Assembly: GCA_036380435.1 (NCBI GenBank)
Contig: DASVES010000519.1
Span: 1 to 26,021, forward strand
From: DASQDT01 sp036380435
GTDB lineage: Bacteria > Acidobacteriota > Blastocatellia > Pyrinomonadales > Pyrinomonadaceae
Reading direction: 5' to 3'
Length of the DNA: 26,021 nt
Below the pieces are notes generated by a model that saw only the letters and a program-made list of their open reading frames with translations, was not told where the DNA came from and ran no database searches. Shown here one piece after another: positions 15,687 through 23,277 of the stretch. Numbering within the stretch: the stretch's first letter is position 1; each line of letters opens with the position of its first letter. Both the position numbers and the translations under genes were made by a program.

Positions 15687-17147
15687 ATGATGAGGGTGCT
15701 CAGGACGGCGATTCTTCTTTTTAGCATAATGATTTTGGCCGCTGGCCCGGTCGGGGCCGCGGCGACGACGCCGCAGAAGTCGGCCGCGATGGGAAGGGCG
15801 GAGCGGGCGCGCCTCGCCGGGCGCGTCCGCTCAGAGTTTCTGCACGCGTGGCGCGGCTACAAGAAGTATGCGTGGGGCCACGACGACCTGCGCCCGCTCA
15901 GCAAGGCCCCGCACGACTGGTACGGGCAGACGCTTTTGTTGACGCAGGTCGATGCGCTCGACACGCTCGTCGTCATGGGGCTGCGCGCCGAGGCCGACGA
16001 GACGCGCTCCTATATCGTCGAACATCTCTCGCTCGACAGAGACGTCTACGTCAAGAATTTCGAGATCGTCATCCGGCTCCTCGGCGGGTTGCTCTCAGGC
16101 TATCAGATGAGCGGTGACCGGCGGTTGCTCGCGCTGGCCGAAGATTTGGGGATGCGTCTGCTGCCGGCCTTCGAGTCGCCCACGGGGATTCCCTATCGAT
16201 ACGTCAACCTCAAGACGGGCAAGGTGCGTGGGAACGTGACCAACCCGGCCGAGGCGGGCACGCTGCTCGTCGAGTTCGGCACACTCGCCCGTCTCACCGG
16301 CCGACAAATCTTCTACGACAAGGCCAAGCGCGCCCTGTTGGAAATCTATCAGCGCCGCTCGTCGGTCGGTCTCATCGGGCAGCGGATCGACGTGGAGACC
16401 GGCCGCTGGACGCACACCGACAGCCATCTCAGCGCGGAGATCGATTCGTACTACGAATACCTTCTCAAATGCTGGCTGCTATTCGACGACGCCGACTGCC
16501 GGCGGATGTGGCGGGAGAGCGTGGCGGCGGCTAACAAGTATCTCGCGGACGAAGTGGGGACGGAACTCTGGTACGGCCACGCGGACATGTGGACGGGCCG
16601 GCGCGCGGCGACCACCTACGGCGCTCTCGACGCCTTCATCCCGGCCATGCTCGCTCTCTCGGGCGACACGGGGCGCGCGCGTCGCCTTCAGGCGTCGTCG
16701 TTCAAGATGTGGAACAAGCACGGCATCGAGCCGGAGGAGATTAATTACCGGACGATGGAGGTGGGTGATGCCGGCTACCCGCTGCGGCCCGAGATCGTCG
16801 AATCGGCTTATTACCTCCATCACTTCACGCGCGACCCCGTGTATCTGCGGATGGGCGAGTCGATGTTCGACGACTTCGTCAAATACTGTAAGACTGACGT
16901 TGCCTACGCGTCTTTGAAGAGCGTGGTGACGAAGGAGAAGGCCGACTCGATGGAGAGCTTCCTCTTCGCCGAGACGTTCAAATACTTCTACCTGCTGTTT
17001 GCGCCCCCGAGCGCGCTTCCGTTCGAGCAGGTCATCTTCAACACCGAGGCCCACCCCATCAGGCGGACGTGGCGAGCAGGCGCTCGATCTGCCGGCGGTG
17101 GCGATCTTCGTGGAGCGCGACGAAGGCGAGCCACTGGTAGAGATTGA
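15687..17147 (+). CDS. Secreted glycoside hydrolase family 47 (alpha-mannosidase-type)
   Basis: This 486-residue protein carries GH47 (class I alpha-1,2-mannosidase) marks. There is a signal peptide at 1-26, then WGHDDLRPLS, DALDTLVVMG, FEIVIRLLGGLLSGY (about 125-139, first catalytic Glu region), the DSYYEYLLK motif (about 253-261, catalytic Asp), LRPEIVESAYYL (about 366-377, catalytic Glu), ESFLFAETFKYFYLLF (about 423-438) and the calcium-binding NTEAHP (452-457). All key acids are present. GH47 enzymes trim mannose from N-glycans in eukaryotes; bacterial members are fewer and secreted. GGAGG 5 nt before ATG 15687 decides the start over a TTG seven codons earlier. After NTEAHP, where the family normally ends, a 29-residue Arg/Gly-rich tail runs 89 nt into the convergent DinB gene. 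Confidence 0.9.
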   Translation: MMRVLRTAILLFSIMILAAGPVGAAATTPQKSAAMGRAERARLAGRVRSEFLHAWRGYKKYAWGHDDLRPLSKAPHDWYGQTLLLTQVDALDTLVVMGLRAEADETRSYIVEHLSLDRDVYVKNFEIVIRLLGGLLSGYQMSGDRRLLALAEDLGMRLLPAFESPTGIPYRYVNLKTGKVRGNVTNPAEAGTLLVEFGTLARLTGRQIFYDKAKRALLEIYQRRSSVGLIGQRIDVETGRWTHTDSHLSAEIDSYYEYLLKCWLLFDDADCRRMWRESVAAANKYLADEVGTELWYGHADMWTGRRAATTYGALDAFIPAMLALSGDTGRARRLQASSFKMWNKHGIEPEEINYRTMEVGDAGYPLRPEIVESAYYLHHFTRDPVYLRMGESMFDDFVKYCKTDVAYASLKSVVTKEKADSMESFLFAETFKYFYLLFAPPSALPFEQVIFNTEAHPIRRTWRAGARSAGGGDLRGARRRRATGRD

Positions 17148-17604
17148 GCGGGCCGAAGGCGGGGTGCGGGTAAGTGTGAACCGACGCGCCGACGGCCTCG
17201 ACGCGGGGGCGCAAGGCTGTGAGCGCGGCGCGCGACTCCCGCAAGGTGGCGAGCGAGTCGGAGACGGATGCGCCGCTACGTGGAACGGCCATCTCGGGAG
17301 CCTGATACTTCTCGCGCCGGGCGCGCTCGGCCACTTCGTCGAGCGCGACGAGCGGGCCGGCGTCCGCACCGGGAGGCGGAGCGCCGTCGGCCTCGGCCTT
17401 GGCGAGCAGCCTCCCGACGAGCTGGCTCATCAGCTTCTCGATGATGGCGACGTGCTCGACGACCTCGGCGACGCACCAGCGTTCGGGGGCGTCGCGCAAC
17501 GCCTCATGTTCGACGCCGAGACCGGCGAGCGTCGTGTCGAGCCGCGCGCGGCTTTCGTCCAGCGCCTCGAAAATCTCGGCGACGTTGTGGAAGGTAGTCT
17601 TCAT
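17059..17604 (-). CDS. DinB family (DinB_2-like) protein
   Basis: This 181-residue four-helix-bundle protein has a DinB-like His set: His51 in EVVEHVAIIEKLM, and His165 and His169 in ALHEDRHRRQIERLL. WCVAEVVEHV is the usual 'W-s-xx-E-ilxHl' motif. Family members bind a divalent metal and include bacillithiol and mycothiol transferases and many uncharacterised proteins; which thiol, if any, is used here is unknown. ATG at 17604 has GGGAG 7 nt upstream. The longer frame starting at 17691 lacks such a site. Its 3' end overlaps the tail of the GH47 gene by 89 nt in convergent orientation. It follows the propeller lipoprotein by 99 nt on the same strand. Confidence 0.88.
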   Translation of the reverse strand: MKTTFHNVAEIFEALDESRARLDTTLAGLGVEHEALRDAPERWCVAEVVEHVAIIEKLMSQLVGRLLAKAEADGAPPPGADAGPLVALDEVAERARREKYQAPEMAVPRSGASVSDSLATLRESRAALTALRPRVEAVGASVHTYPHPAFGPLNLYQWLAFVALHEDRHRRQIERLLATSA

Positions 17605-17703
17605 TATTCGCTCCCTTTGATGACGGCGGAAAAGTGTAAGGCGCGAGGAGTCATTGGGCGGCGGCCGTCGCGCGTGCGGTGACGCGCACACGCGCGGCGC
17701 GAA

Positions 17704-19077
17704 TCAACTGGCGACGTGCGGGCGTCGTGCGCCGGATGGCGGCCGGCGCGGAAGACGGCTGACCAGCGTCGCCTGCGGGTAGAGCTTGACGACGTGCCAG
17801 CGTTCATAGCGCACGGTCGGCACAGGCTCGTTCGGGAAGTAACGCATGTAGGCCGTCTGGACGAAGAGCAGCTCCGGCTCCGTCCAGGCGACGCGCACGA
17901 CCGGGTTGAAAGAGTTCAGCACCACGCTCCCGACGGGCGGGACTGCGCCGCCGGCGGCACTATCGCTACTACTACTGCCGCCGCCCTCCGGCCCCTGCTG
18001 ACCGGCGTCGGTGTTCGCGGCCGCGCCGCCCTTCTTGAACATCTTCGCGTCGAACTCGACGGAGGACGCCCACAACGCTTCTTGCAGAGGGAGGTTCGCG
18101 CCCGTCGGCTCGCCGCCCGCGGCGTCGTAGACGGCCACGGTCTTGTCGAAGGCCGTGGCGACCTTCGAGGCGTCGGGCGACCAGACGGGCGCGGCGTCGG
18201 CGAGGCGGTCGTCGAGCAGACGCTCCTGAGCGTCGAGCGCGATGAGGCGCGGACGGCCCCCCGGCGCTTCGCCCTTGCCTTTGCGCGCATTCCACTCGGC
18301 CTCGGTGCAGGCGAGCGCGGCGAGGAGTTGCGCGTCGGGCGACCAGGCCAGCTCGAAGTAGATGAGGCCGTCGCGCGTGGTGAGCGGGCGGATGTTGAGG
18401 CCGTCGCGATCAGACAGGTAGACCTGCTCCGTGCCGAAGGCCGCGACGGGCGCGATGATGGGGGCGACGGTCGGAACGGCGACGGGCGGAGCTTCGGCCG
18501 CGGGGTCGCCGGGCGAGGCGTCGGGCACGGCCACGGACGGCGGCGCGGTCGTCTCGCGGCCGGGGTCGGGTGTGGCGGCCGGCGTGGGGTTGCGAAAACC
18601 GAGGAAGGCGAAGTGCTGACCGTCGGACGACCAGGCGACCTCCTCGTAGAAGGAGCCGACCATGTTGGGCGGCATGATGTTGCGGAGGAAGACGCCCTCG
18701 GACGAGTAGAGGTCCATGCGGAAGTCGAGACCCGTCGTTTCGCTCGTCGCGTAGAGGGCGAGCGCGCGCTGGCCGTCGGGTGACGTGACCGTGCGCAGCA
18801 GTTCCTCTTCGGGGCGGCGCGTCTCGAAGTCGCGCGCGACCGCTTCGTTCTTCTCCGGCGCACCGTCGCCCTTCAACTGCTCTGGCAGATTCTCCGCCGC
18901 CACGTCCGCCTCGAAGCGAAAGGCGAGCCGCACGGCCGGCACGTCGCGCAGCGTCTTCGGCCGCACGCTCACCGCGTCGCCGGCTTGCTGACAAGCGGCC
19001 GCCACGAGCGACGCCGAGAGCGCGCACACGAAGAGGTAAATTTTCACTGACGTGAATCGCACCAGATTGCCTCTCAT
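17704..19077 (-). CDS. Lipoprotein with WD40-like/TolB-like propeller repeats
   Basis: This 457-residue protein begins with a lipoprotein-type signal: basic residues, a hydrophobic run YLFVCALSASLVAAA and Cys29. The body repeats the PD40/TolB-type pattern of 'SPDG' turns followed by strands: VTSPDGQRALALYAT, VAWSSDGQHFAFLGF, LAWSPDAQLLAALAC and VWSPDASKVATAF. That indicates a beta-propeller on the outer face of a membrane. Two low-complexity inserts interrupt it, one Pro/Ala/Val-rich and one Gly/Ser-rich. ATG at 19077 has AAGG about 8 nt upstream. It lies 55 nt after the small secreted protein and may be the third gene of the enoyl-CoA hydratase unit. The binding partner is unknown. Confidence 0.75.
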   Translation of the reverse strand: MRGNLVRFTSVKIYLFVCALSASLVAAACQQAGDAVSVRPKTLRDVPAVRLAFRFEADVAAENLPEQLKGDGAPEKNEAVARDFETRRPEEELLRTVTSPDGQRALALYATSETTGLDFRMDLYSSEGVFLRNIMPPNMVGSFYEEVAWSSDGQHFAFLGFRNPTPAATPDPGRETTAPPSVAVPDASPGDPAAEAPPVAVPTVAPIIAPVAAFGTEQVYLSDRDGLNIRPLTTRDGLIYFELAWSPDAQLLAALACTEAEWNARKGKGEAPGGRPRLIALDAQERLLDDRLADAAPVWSPDASKVATAFDKTVAVYDAAGGEPTGANLPLQEALWASSVEFDAKMFKKGGAAANTDAGQQGPEGGGSSSSDSAAGGAVPPVGSVVLNSFNPVVRVAWTEPELLFVQTAYMRYFPNEPVPTVRYERWHVVKLYPQATLVSRLPRRPPSGARRPHVAS

Positions 19078-19132
19078 CTCCGGGCCTTGATGATAGAAAG
19101 CACGCCGTGAGGATGTCAAAGAAACCGAAAGG

Positions 19133-19693
19133 TCAGTTTTTACGCCGGGGCAGAAACACCCCGTCAGAGCCGACGAGACCTGTGCCGTCTCCGAAGCTCA
19201 TCGACAGGAGGACGAACTCAACCTTTTTGGGCGGGGGAATGTTCCTTTCGGCGCTATAGCCTTCCCACCCTTTGACGAACCTCTCCTCCACCATGAAGGT
19301 GCTGCTCTCACCGGGGAGAAGCGGCGTATCGCTCGGAAGCGCCTTGACCGACAGGTCTATTAACTCGCCTCTGCCGTAGTGAAACTGGTGCGCGTAAATT
19401 GTCCCGTCGTGCTTGACCTCGGGCAGACGAAGCAAGAGGCCAAAGCGGTAAATCGGCCTCGTCCCGATGTTCTTTACTTCGACTTCAAGCTCGCCGTACC
19501 ACTTCTCATTTCTTAAATCCTTCACCTTTTCGAGATTCTTCACGGTCACTTTCAGCGGCACGTGTGAAGGCAGCGCACTAACAAATTCCCTCTCATCCTT
19601 CCCGGCCTCCTGAGCATTGACGGGCGCCGAGAACACCCCGCACAGAGTGAGGAGAAGGATTAACGGCCCGGCGCTTTGCAACCTTCTACTCAT
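19133..19693 (-). CDS. Small secreted protein of unknown function
   Basis: This 186-residue protein has a signal peptide (about 1-28, cleavage near VNAQE) and then a single beta-rich domain. Phrases such as WYGELEVEVKNIGTRPIYRF suggest an Ig-like or CARDB-like fold with paired strands. The end, FVLLSMSFGDGTGLVGSDGV, is distinctive. I do not recognise a named family and give no function. The ATG at 19693 overlaps the enoyl-CoA hydratase stop (ATGA) and has GGAGGA 5 nt upstream, so translation is probably coupled. In-frame sequence further upstream lies inside the hydratase gene and is not real coding. Confidence 0.75.
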   Translation of the reverse strand: MSRRLQSAGPLILLLTLCGVFSAPVNAQEAGKDEREFVSALPSHVPLKVTVKNLEKVKDLRNEKWYGELEVEVKNIGTRPIYRFGLLLRLPEVKHDGTIYAHQFHYGRGELIDLSVKALPSDTPLLPGESSTFMVEERFVKGWEGYSAERNIPPPKKVEFVLLSMSFGDGTGLVGSDGVFLPRRKN

Positions 19694-20469
19694 CTGTTCC
19701 TCCATGCGGGTTTGCGCTTCTCGATGAAGGCGCGGATGCCTTCGTCGGCGTCTTCGGTCTTCATCAGCTCGTTGAGGTAGAGGTCTTCGACGCGCGCGAG
19801 GGCGTCGTCGAAGGTTCGGCCGCGCGCCGTGTCGAGCGCGCGGCGCGTCATTTCGAGGGCGGGGGCGGAGAGTTCGCGCAGGCGCGCGAGCACCTCCTGA
19901 AGTTTCCCTTCGAGCTGTCCCTCTTCGACGAGGTGGCTGACGAGGCCGAGGCGGTGTGCCTCCTGCGCGTCGATGAGTTCGCCCGTGAGCAGCAACTCGC
20001 GCGCGCGGCGCTCGCCGATGACTCGCGGCAGCAACACGGCGGCGACGGGCGGGAACACCCCGAGCTTGATCTCGGGCTGGCCGTAGTGGGCGCGCGTCCC
20101 GGAGATGACGATGTCGCAGGCGGTCACGAGTTCGCACCCGCCGCCGAGGGCCGCGCCCTCGACTAAGGCGACGGTCGGCTTACCCAGTTGCTCCATCGTG
20201 CGGAAGATGGCGTGGAAGGAGTCGAGCATCTGGTAGATGGTCTCGGCCCGGTGCTCCTCGACGGAGACGCCGGCCGAGAAGGCGCGCGACCCCTTCGCGG
20301 CGTCGAAGACGACGGCCACCACGTCGCGCAGCGTCATGCAGTCGGTGAGCGCGCGGTCTACCTCGCGCATCATCGCGATGTCGAAGATGTTCAAGGGCGG
20401 GCGCGCGAACGTCACGCGCGCGACGCGGTCTGCGACGCGGAAGCGGATGCTTTTGAAGTTGTCGCTCAT
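19690..20469 (-). CDS. Enoyl-CoA hydratase/isomerase (crotonase) family protein
   Basis: This 259-residue protein is a complete crotonase-fold enzyme acting on acyl-CoA thioesters. AFSAGVSVEEH (about 63-73) is the CoA-binding, first oxyanion-hole segment, GAALGGGCELVTACD (105-119) is the second, and QPEIKLGVFPPVAAVLLPR (about 131-149) carries a Glu at the position of a catalytic acid. The FSAGV(S/D)VxEH form recalls cyclohexa-1,5-dienecarbonyl-CoA hydratase-like members, but other crotonases share it, so the substrate is open. I chose ATG 20469; a GTG at 20478 in the same frame is possible and neither has a strong ribosome site. Its stop overlaps the start of the small secreted protein. It is divergent from the GNAT gene at 20622. 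Confidence 0.9.
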   Translation of the reverse strand: MSDNFKSIRFRVADRVARVTFARPPLNIFDIAMMREVDRALTDCMTLRDVVAVVFDAAKGSRAFSAGVSVEEHRAETIYQMLDSFHAIFRTMEQLGKPTVALVEGAALGGGCELVTACDIVISGTRAHYGQPEIKLGVFPPVAAVLLPRVIGERRARELLLTGELIDAQEAHRLGLVSHLVEEGQLEGKLQEVLARLRELSAPALEMTRRALDTARGRTFDDALARVEDLYLNELMKTEDADEGIRAFIEKRKPAWRNR

Positions 20470-20621
20470 CGTCTTCACGTGTGGCGCGCGAGGTCGGCGC
20501 GCGCGCGAGCCGCCTCCGTGTTATCTTCGCCGCGCTCGATGCGATTGCGCGCGCGGCGTTCGGATGATATCACGGTGCGCGCACGGGCGAACGTCGCCGT
20601 ACCGGCGGGAGTGTGGTGTCG

Positions 20622-21494
20622 ATGACTGAAGACGGAATCAGTATTCGCGACATCGTGGAGGTTGAGGAGATGCGCGCCGTCGAGGAACTCCAGATGGAGG
20701 TCTGGGGGATGCCTGAGCGCGACATCGTCTCCGTCTTCATGCTGCGGGCGACGAACGCCGCGGGCGGCGTCTTAGTCGGCGCCTTCGACGGCGCAACTCT
20801 CGCCGGCTTCGCCTACGGCTTCGTCGGGCTGGAAGACGGGCGCGCGATCCTCCACTCCGACATGCTCGCTGTGCTGCCCGCCTATCGCGGGCGCGATGTG
20901 GGATACCGTCTGAAGCTCGCGCAACGCGAGCGAGCGCTCGCGCGGGGACTGCGCGTGATGACGTGGACGTTCGACCCCTTGCAGGCCCGCAACGCCCGCC
21001 TCAACTTCGGCAAGCTCGGTGTCGTCTCCGCACGCTACTTCGTCAATTTCTACGGCGAGCGAAGCTCCAGCTTCCTCCACTCCACCGGCACCGACCGCCT
21101 CTGGGTGACGTGGCTGCTCGACAGCCCACGCGTTCGCCAGAGGGCGGCAACGACGGCGCGCGTAGCGTTCGACGAATGGCCGGCGCGCGCGCGCGAACTG
21201 CCCGCGCTCGTGCGCGTCGGCGACAATGACGCGCCGGTGTTTGAAGAAGATGCTGACGCGGCGTCGCAGATGAGTGAGCGCGTCCTGGTCGAGATTCCCG
21301 GCGACATCACCGCGCTCGAAGAGAGGCAGCCCGCGCTCGCATTGGAGTGGCGGCTGGCGACGCGGCGCGCCTTCACGTCGGCCCTCGCCGCCGGCTATCT
21401 CGTCGAAGAGTTTTTCAGAATCGAGCGCGCCGGGCGGCGCGTCGGCGCATATCTGCTGACGGCTGGCAGGACGCCGGAAGATTTCGCGAAGTGA
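20622..21494 (+). CDS. GNAT superfamily acetyltransferase, COG3375-like
   Basis: This 290-residue protein has a GNAT fold in the first 150 residues, with the phrases HSDMLAVLPAYRGRDVGYRL (about 78-97), MTWTFDPLQARNARLNFGKL and YFVNFYGE, which mark the COG3375 group of predicted acetyltransferases. The pyrophosphate loop, usually RGRGIG/VG, reads RGRDVG: the first loop Gly is replaced by Asp, so acetyl-CoA binding may be altered. The second half (about 155-290) is the group's own C-terminal region. ATG at 20622 is preferred; GTG at 20613 is in frame. The last 100 nt overlap the convergent amidohydrolase gene. The biochemical role of the group is not established. Confidence 0.82.
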   Translation: MTEDGISIRDIVEVEEMRAVEELQMEVWGMPERDIVSVFMLRATNAAGGVLVGAFDGATLAGFAYGFVGLEDGRAILHSDMLAVLPAYRGRDVGYRLKLAQRERALARGLRVMTWTFDPLQARNARLNFGKLGVVSARYFVNFYGERSSSFLHSTGTDRLWVTWLLDSPRVRQRAATTARVAFDEWPARARELPALVRVGDNDAPVFEEDADAASQMSERVLVEIPGDITALEERQPALALEWRLATRRAFTSALAAGYLVEEFFRIERAGRRVGAYLLTAGRTPEDFAK

Positions 21495-23194
21495 GATGCC
21501 CGCCTCCGGGGCGCGCGGGGCGCGGGTGGCGTTTGGGACAGCCGCAGCACGCGGCCCGGACGCGCGCCCGTTACCTTGCCGTCGCGCCACACCTCGACGC
21601 CGCCCACGAAGACGCGCTCGATGCCCTCGCTGATGAGCTGCGGCTGTTGAAAGGTGGCGCGGTCGCGCACGCGCGCGGGGTCGAAGAGGACGAGGTCGGC
21701 GCGCCGTCCCGCGCGCACGAGTCCGCGGTCATGGAGTTTGAGGCGCGCGGCCGGAAGCGAGGTCATCTTGCGCACCGCCTCCGGCAGACTGAGCCAGCCC
21801 TGCTCGCGCACGTAGCGGCCGAGCACGCGCGGGTAGCTCCCCGCGCCGCGCGGGTGGCGGCCCGCGATGCCGCCGTCGCTACAGACCATCACCCACGGCT
21901 GCTCGTAGAAGACGCGCATGTCCTCTTCCTTCATCGACCGGCAGACGACGCTCGCCCCGCCGTCGCGGACGATCTGCATGTACTGCTCGACGGCGCTCAC
22001 GCCGCGATTGCGCGCGATCTCCTCCAGAGTCTTGAACTCATACTCGGGGTGCGCGCGGCAGCTCACAATCGTCACGTTCGCGGCCCCGCCCACGTCGGCG
22101 AGCGCGCGCGCCACGTCGCCCGCGTCGTCGTGACGGCCCGAAGGGACGAGCACGCGGATGGTCGAGTGCCAGGCGTCGTAGGGGTAGCAGTCGGCCGTCA
22201 CGTCCTGCCCGCGTCGGCGCGCGCGGTTGATCAGCGCGACGGCCTCGCGGGCGCGGCCCCAGACGCCGGCCGTGCCGAGCTTGATGTGGGAGATTTGGAC
22301 AGGGAGTCCGGCGTCGCGGCCGATGCGGACGGCCTCTTCGAGCGCCTCGAAGGTGAGGTCGGCTTCGTCGCGGATGTGGCTGATGTAGATGCCGCCGTGG
22401 CGCGCGGCCATGCGCGCGAGCGCGACGACCTCTTCGGTCGTGGCCCCCTTCCCCGTCTCGTACTCCAGCCCCGTCGAGAGACCGAAGGCGCCCTCGCGCA
22501 TCGCCTCGTCGGCGAGTGACGCCATCCGCCGCACCTCTTCGGGCGTGGCCGCGCGCGCCGTGTCCTCGCCCATCACGCGCGTGCGCAAGGTCGCGTGGCC
22601 GACGAACGTCAGCACGTTGACGGACGCCGGCTCGCGCTCCATCTTCGAGAGGTACGCGCCGACGGGAAACTCCGAGCCGCCGTCCTGTCCGATGGCGACG
22701 GTGGTAATCCCCTGCGAGATTTGCGTGGCGGCGGTCGGGTCTGTGGAGAGGCCGCCCCCGGAGTGGTTGTGGGTGTCGATGAAGCCGGGGGCGATGACGA
22801 GGCCGCGCGCGTCGAGGCGGCGCGCCCCCGCCGGCACGCGCACGCGACGGCGCGCGCCGGCCGATTCGATGCGGTCGCCGCGGACGACGACGACGGAGTC
22901 GCGCACGGGCGCGCGGCCCGAGCCGTCGATGAGCGTCGCGCCGACGATGGCGGTCAACTCCGGCTCTGCCTGATTGGACGCGGCCGACGACTGCTGCGAC
23001 TGCTGCGCCGAAACCGTGCCGGCAATTTCGAGTTGCTGTCTTTGAGAGGAGATGAATAACGCGGAGGCGAAGAAGAAAGGCAAAAGTAAAAAGGCAAAAG
23101 GCAAAAGTGAGAAGGCAAGCCGCTTCTTCACTTTTGCCTTTTGCCTTTTTACTTTTGCCTTCACTTGCGTCTCTACGGTGAATTTCTCTCTCAT
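21395..23194 (-). CDS. Secreted D-aminoacylase-type amidohydrolase with palindrome-encoded signal peptide
   Basis: This 599-residue amidohydrolase resembles N-acyl-D-amino-acid deacylases, which release D-amino acids from N-acyl forms. Family marks are IVGATLIDGSG, the metal-binding GFIDTHNHSGG (about 137-147), GLSTGLEYETG, GGIYISHIRDE, QISHIKLG, MVCSDGGIAGRHPRGAGSYP (catalytic Asp in CSDGG) and ADLVLFDP near the end. The signal peptide is odd: residues 12-25 (Lys/Arg-rich) and 26-40 (Leu/Phe-rich) are encoded by the two arms of a 34-bp palindrome. The start is ATG 23194; GTG 23200 is also possible, with GGGGGG upstream of both. After TGARPGRVLR, the usual family end, about 40 further residues run antisense into the GNAT gene. 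It lies about 80 nt after the M61 gene, so M61 peptidase and deacylase are probably made together. Confidence 0.9.
   Translation of the reverse strand: MREKFTVETQVKAKVKRQKAKVKKRLAFSLLPFAFLLLPFFFASALFISSQRQQLEIAGTVSAQQSQQSSAASNQAEPELTAIVGATLIDGSGRAPVRDSVVVVRGDRIESAGARRRVRVPAGARRLDARGLVIAPGFIDTHNHSGGGLSTDPTAATQISQGITTVAIGQDGGSEFPVGAYLSKMEREPASVNVLTFVGHATLRTRVMGEDTARAATPEEVRRMASLADEAMREGAFGLSTGLEYETGKGATTEEVVALARMAARHGGIYISHIRDEADLTFEALEEAVRIGRDAGLPVQISHIKLGTAGVWGRAREAVALINRARRRGQDVTADCYPYDAWHSTIRVLVPSGRHDDAGDVARALADVGGAANVTIVSCRAHPEYEFKTLEEIARNRGVSAVEQYMQIVRDGGASVVCRSMKEEDMRVFYEQPWVMVCSDGGIAGRHPRGAGSYPRVLGRYVREQGWLSLPEAVRKMTSLPAARLKLHDRGLVRAGRRADLVLFDPARVRDRATFQQPQLISEGIERVFVGGVEVWRDGKVTGARPGRVLRLSQTPPAPRAPRRRASHFAKSSGVLPAVSRYAPTRRPARSILKNSSTR
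23077..23161. repeat. 34-bp perfect palindrome of GGCAAAAG-type units encoding a signal peptide
   Basis: Arms at 23077-23110 and 23128-23161 are exact inverse copies of 34 nt, made of GGCAAAA-like 7-8-nt units, separated by 17 nt. In the amidohydrolase reading frame the purine strand gives Lys/Ala/Val/Arg codons and the pyrimidine strand gives Leu/Phe/Pro/Ala codons. Its transcript would fold into a very strong hairpin about 33 nt after the start codon. Confidence 0.95.
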
Positions 23195-23277
23195 CGTCAC
23201 TCAACCCCCCGACGGTTCGTTGATGCCCGCTCGTTGAAACCTCAGACGAGCCTCCGCATTCGTCCGTCCGTTCCGCT

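Noticed and set aside
19706..20137. Upstream extension of the small secreted protein
   Set aside because: The region lies inside the enoyl-CoA hydratase gene in another frame, is Arg-rich, and lacks a signal peptide; the GGAGGA-backed ATG at 19693 is the real start.
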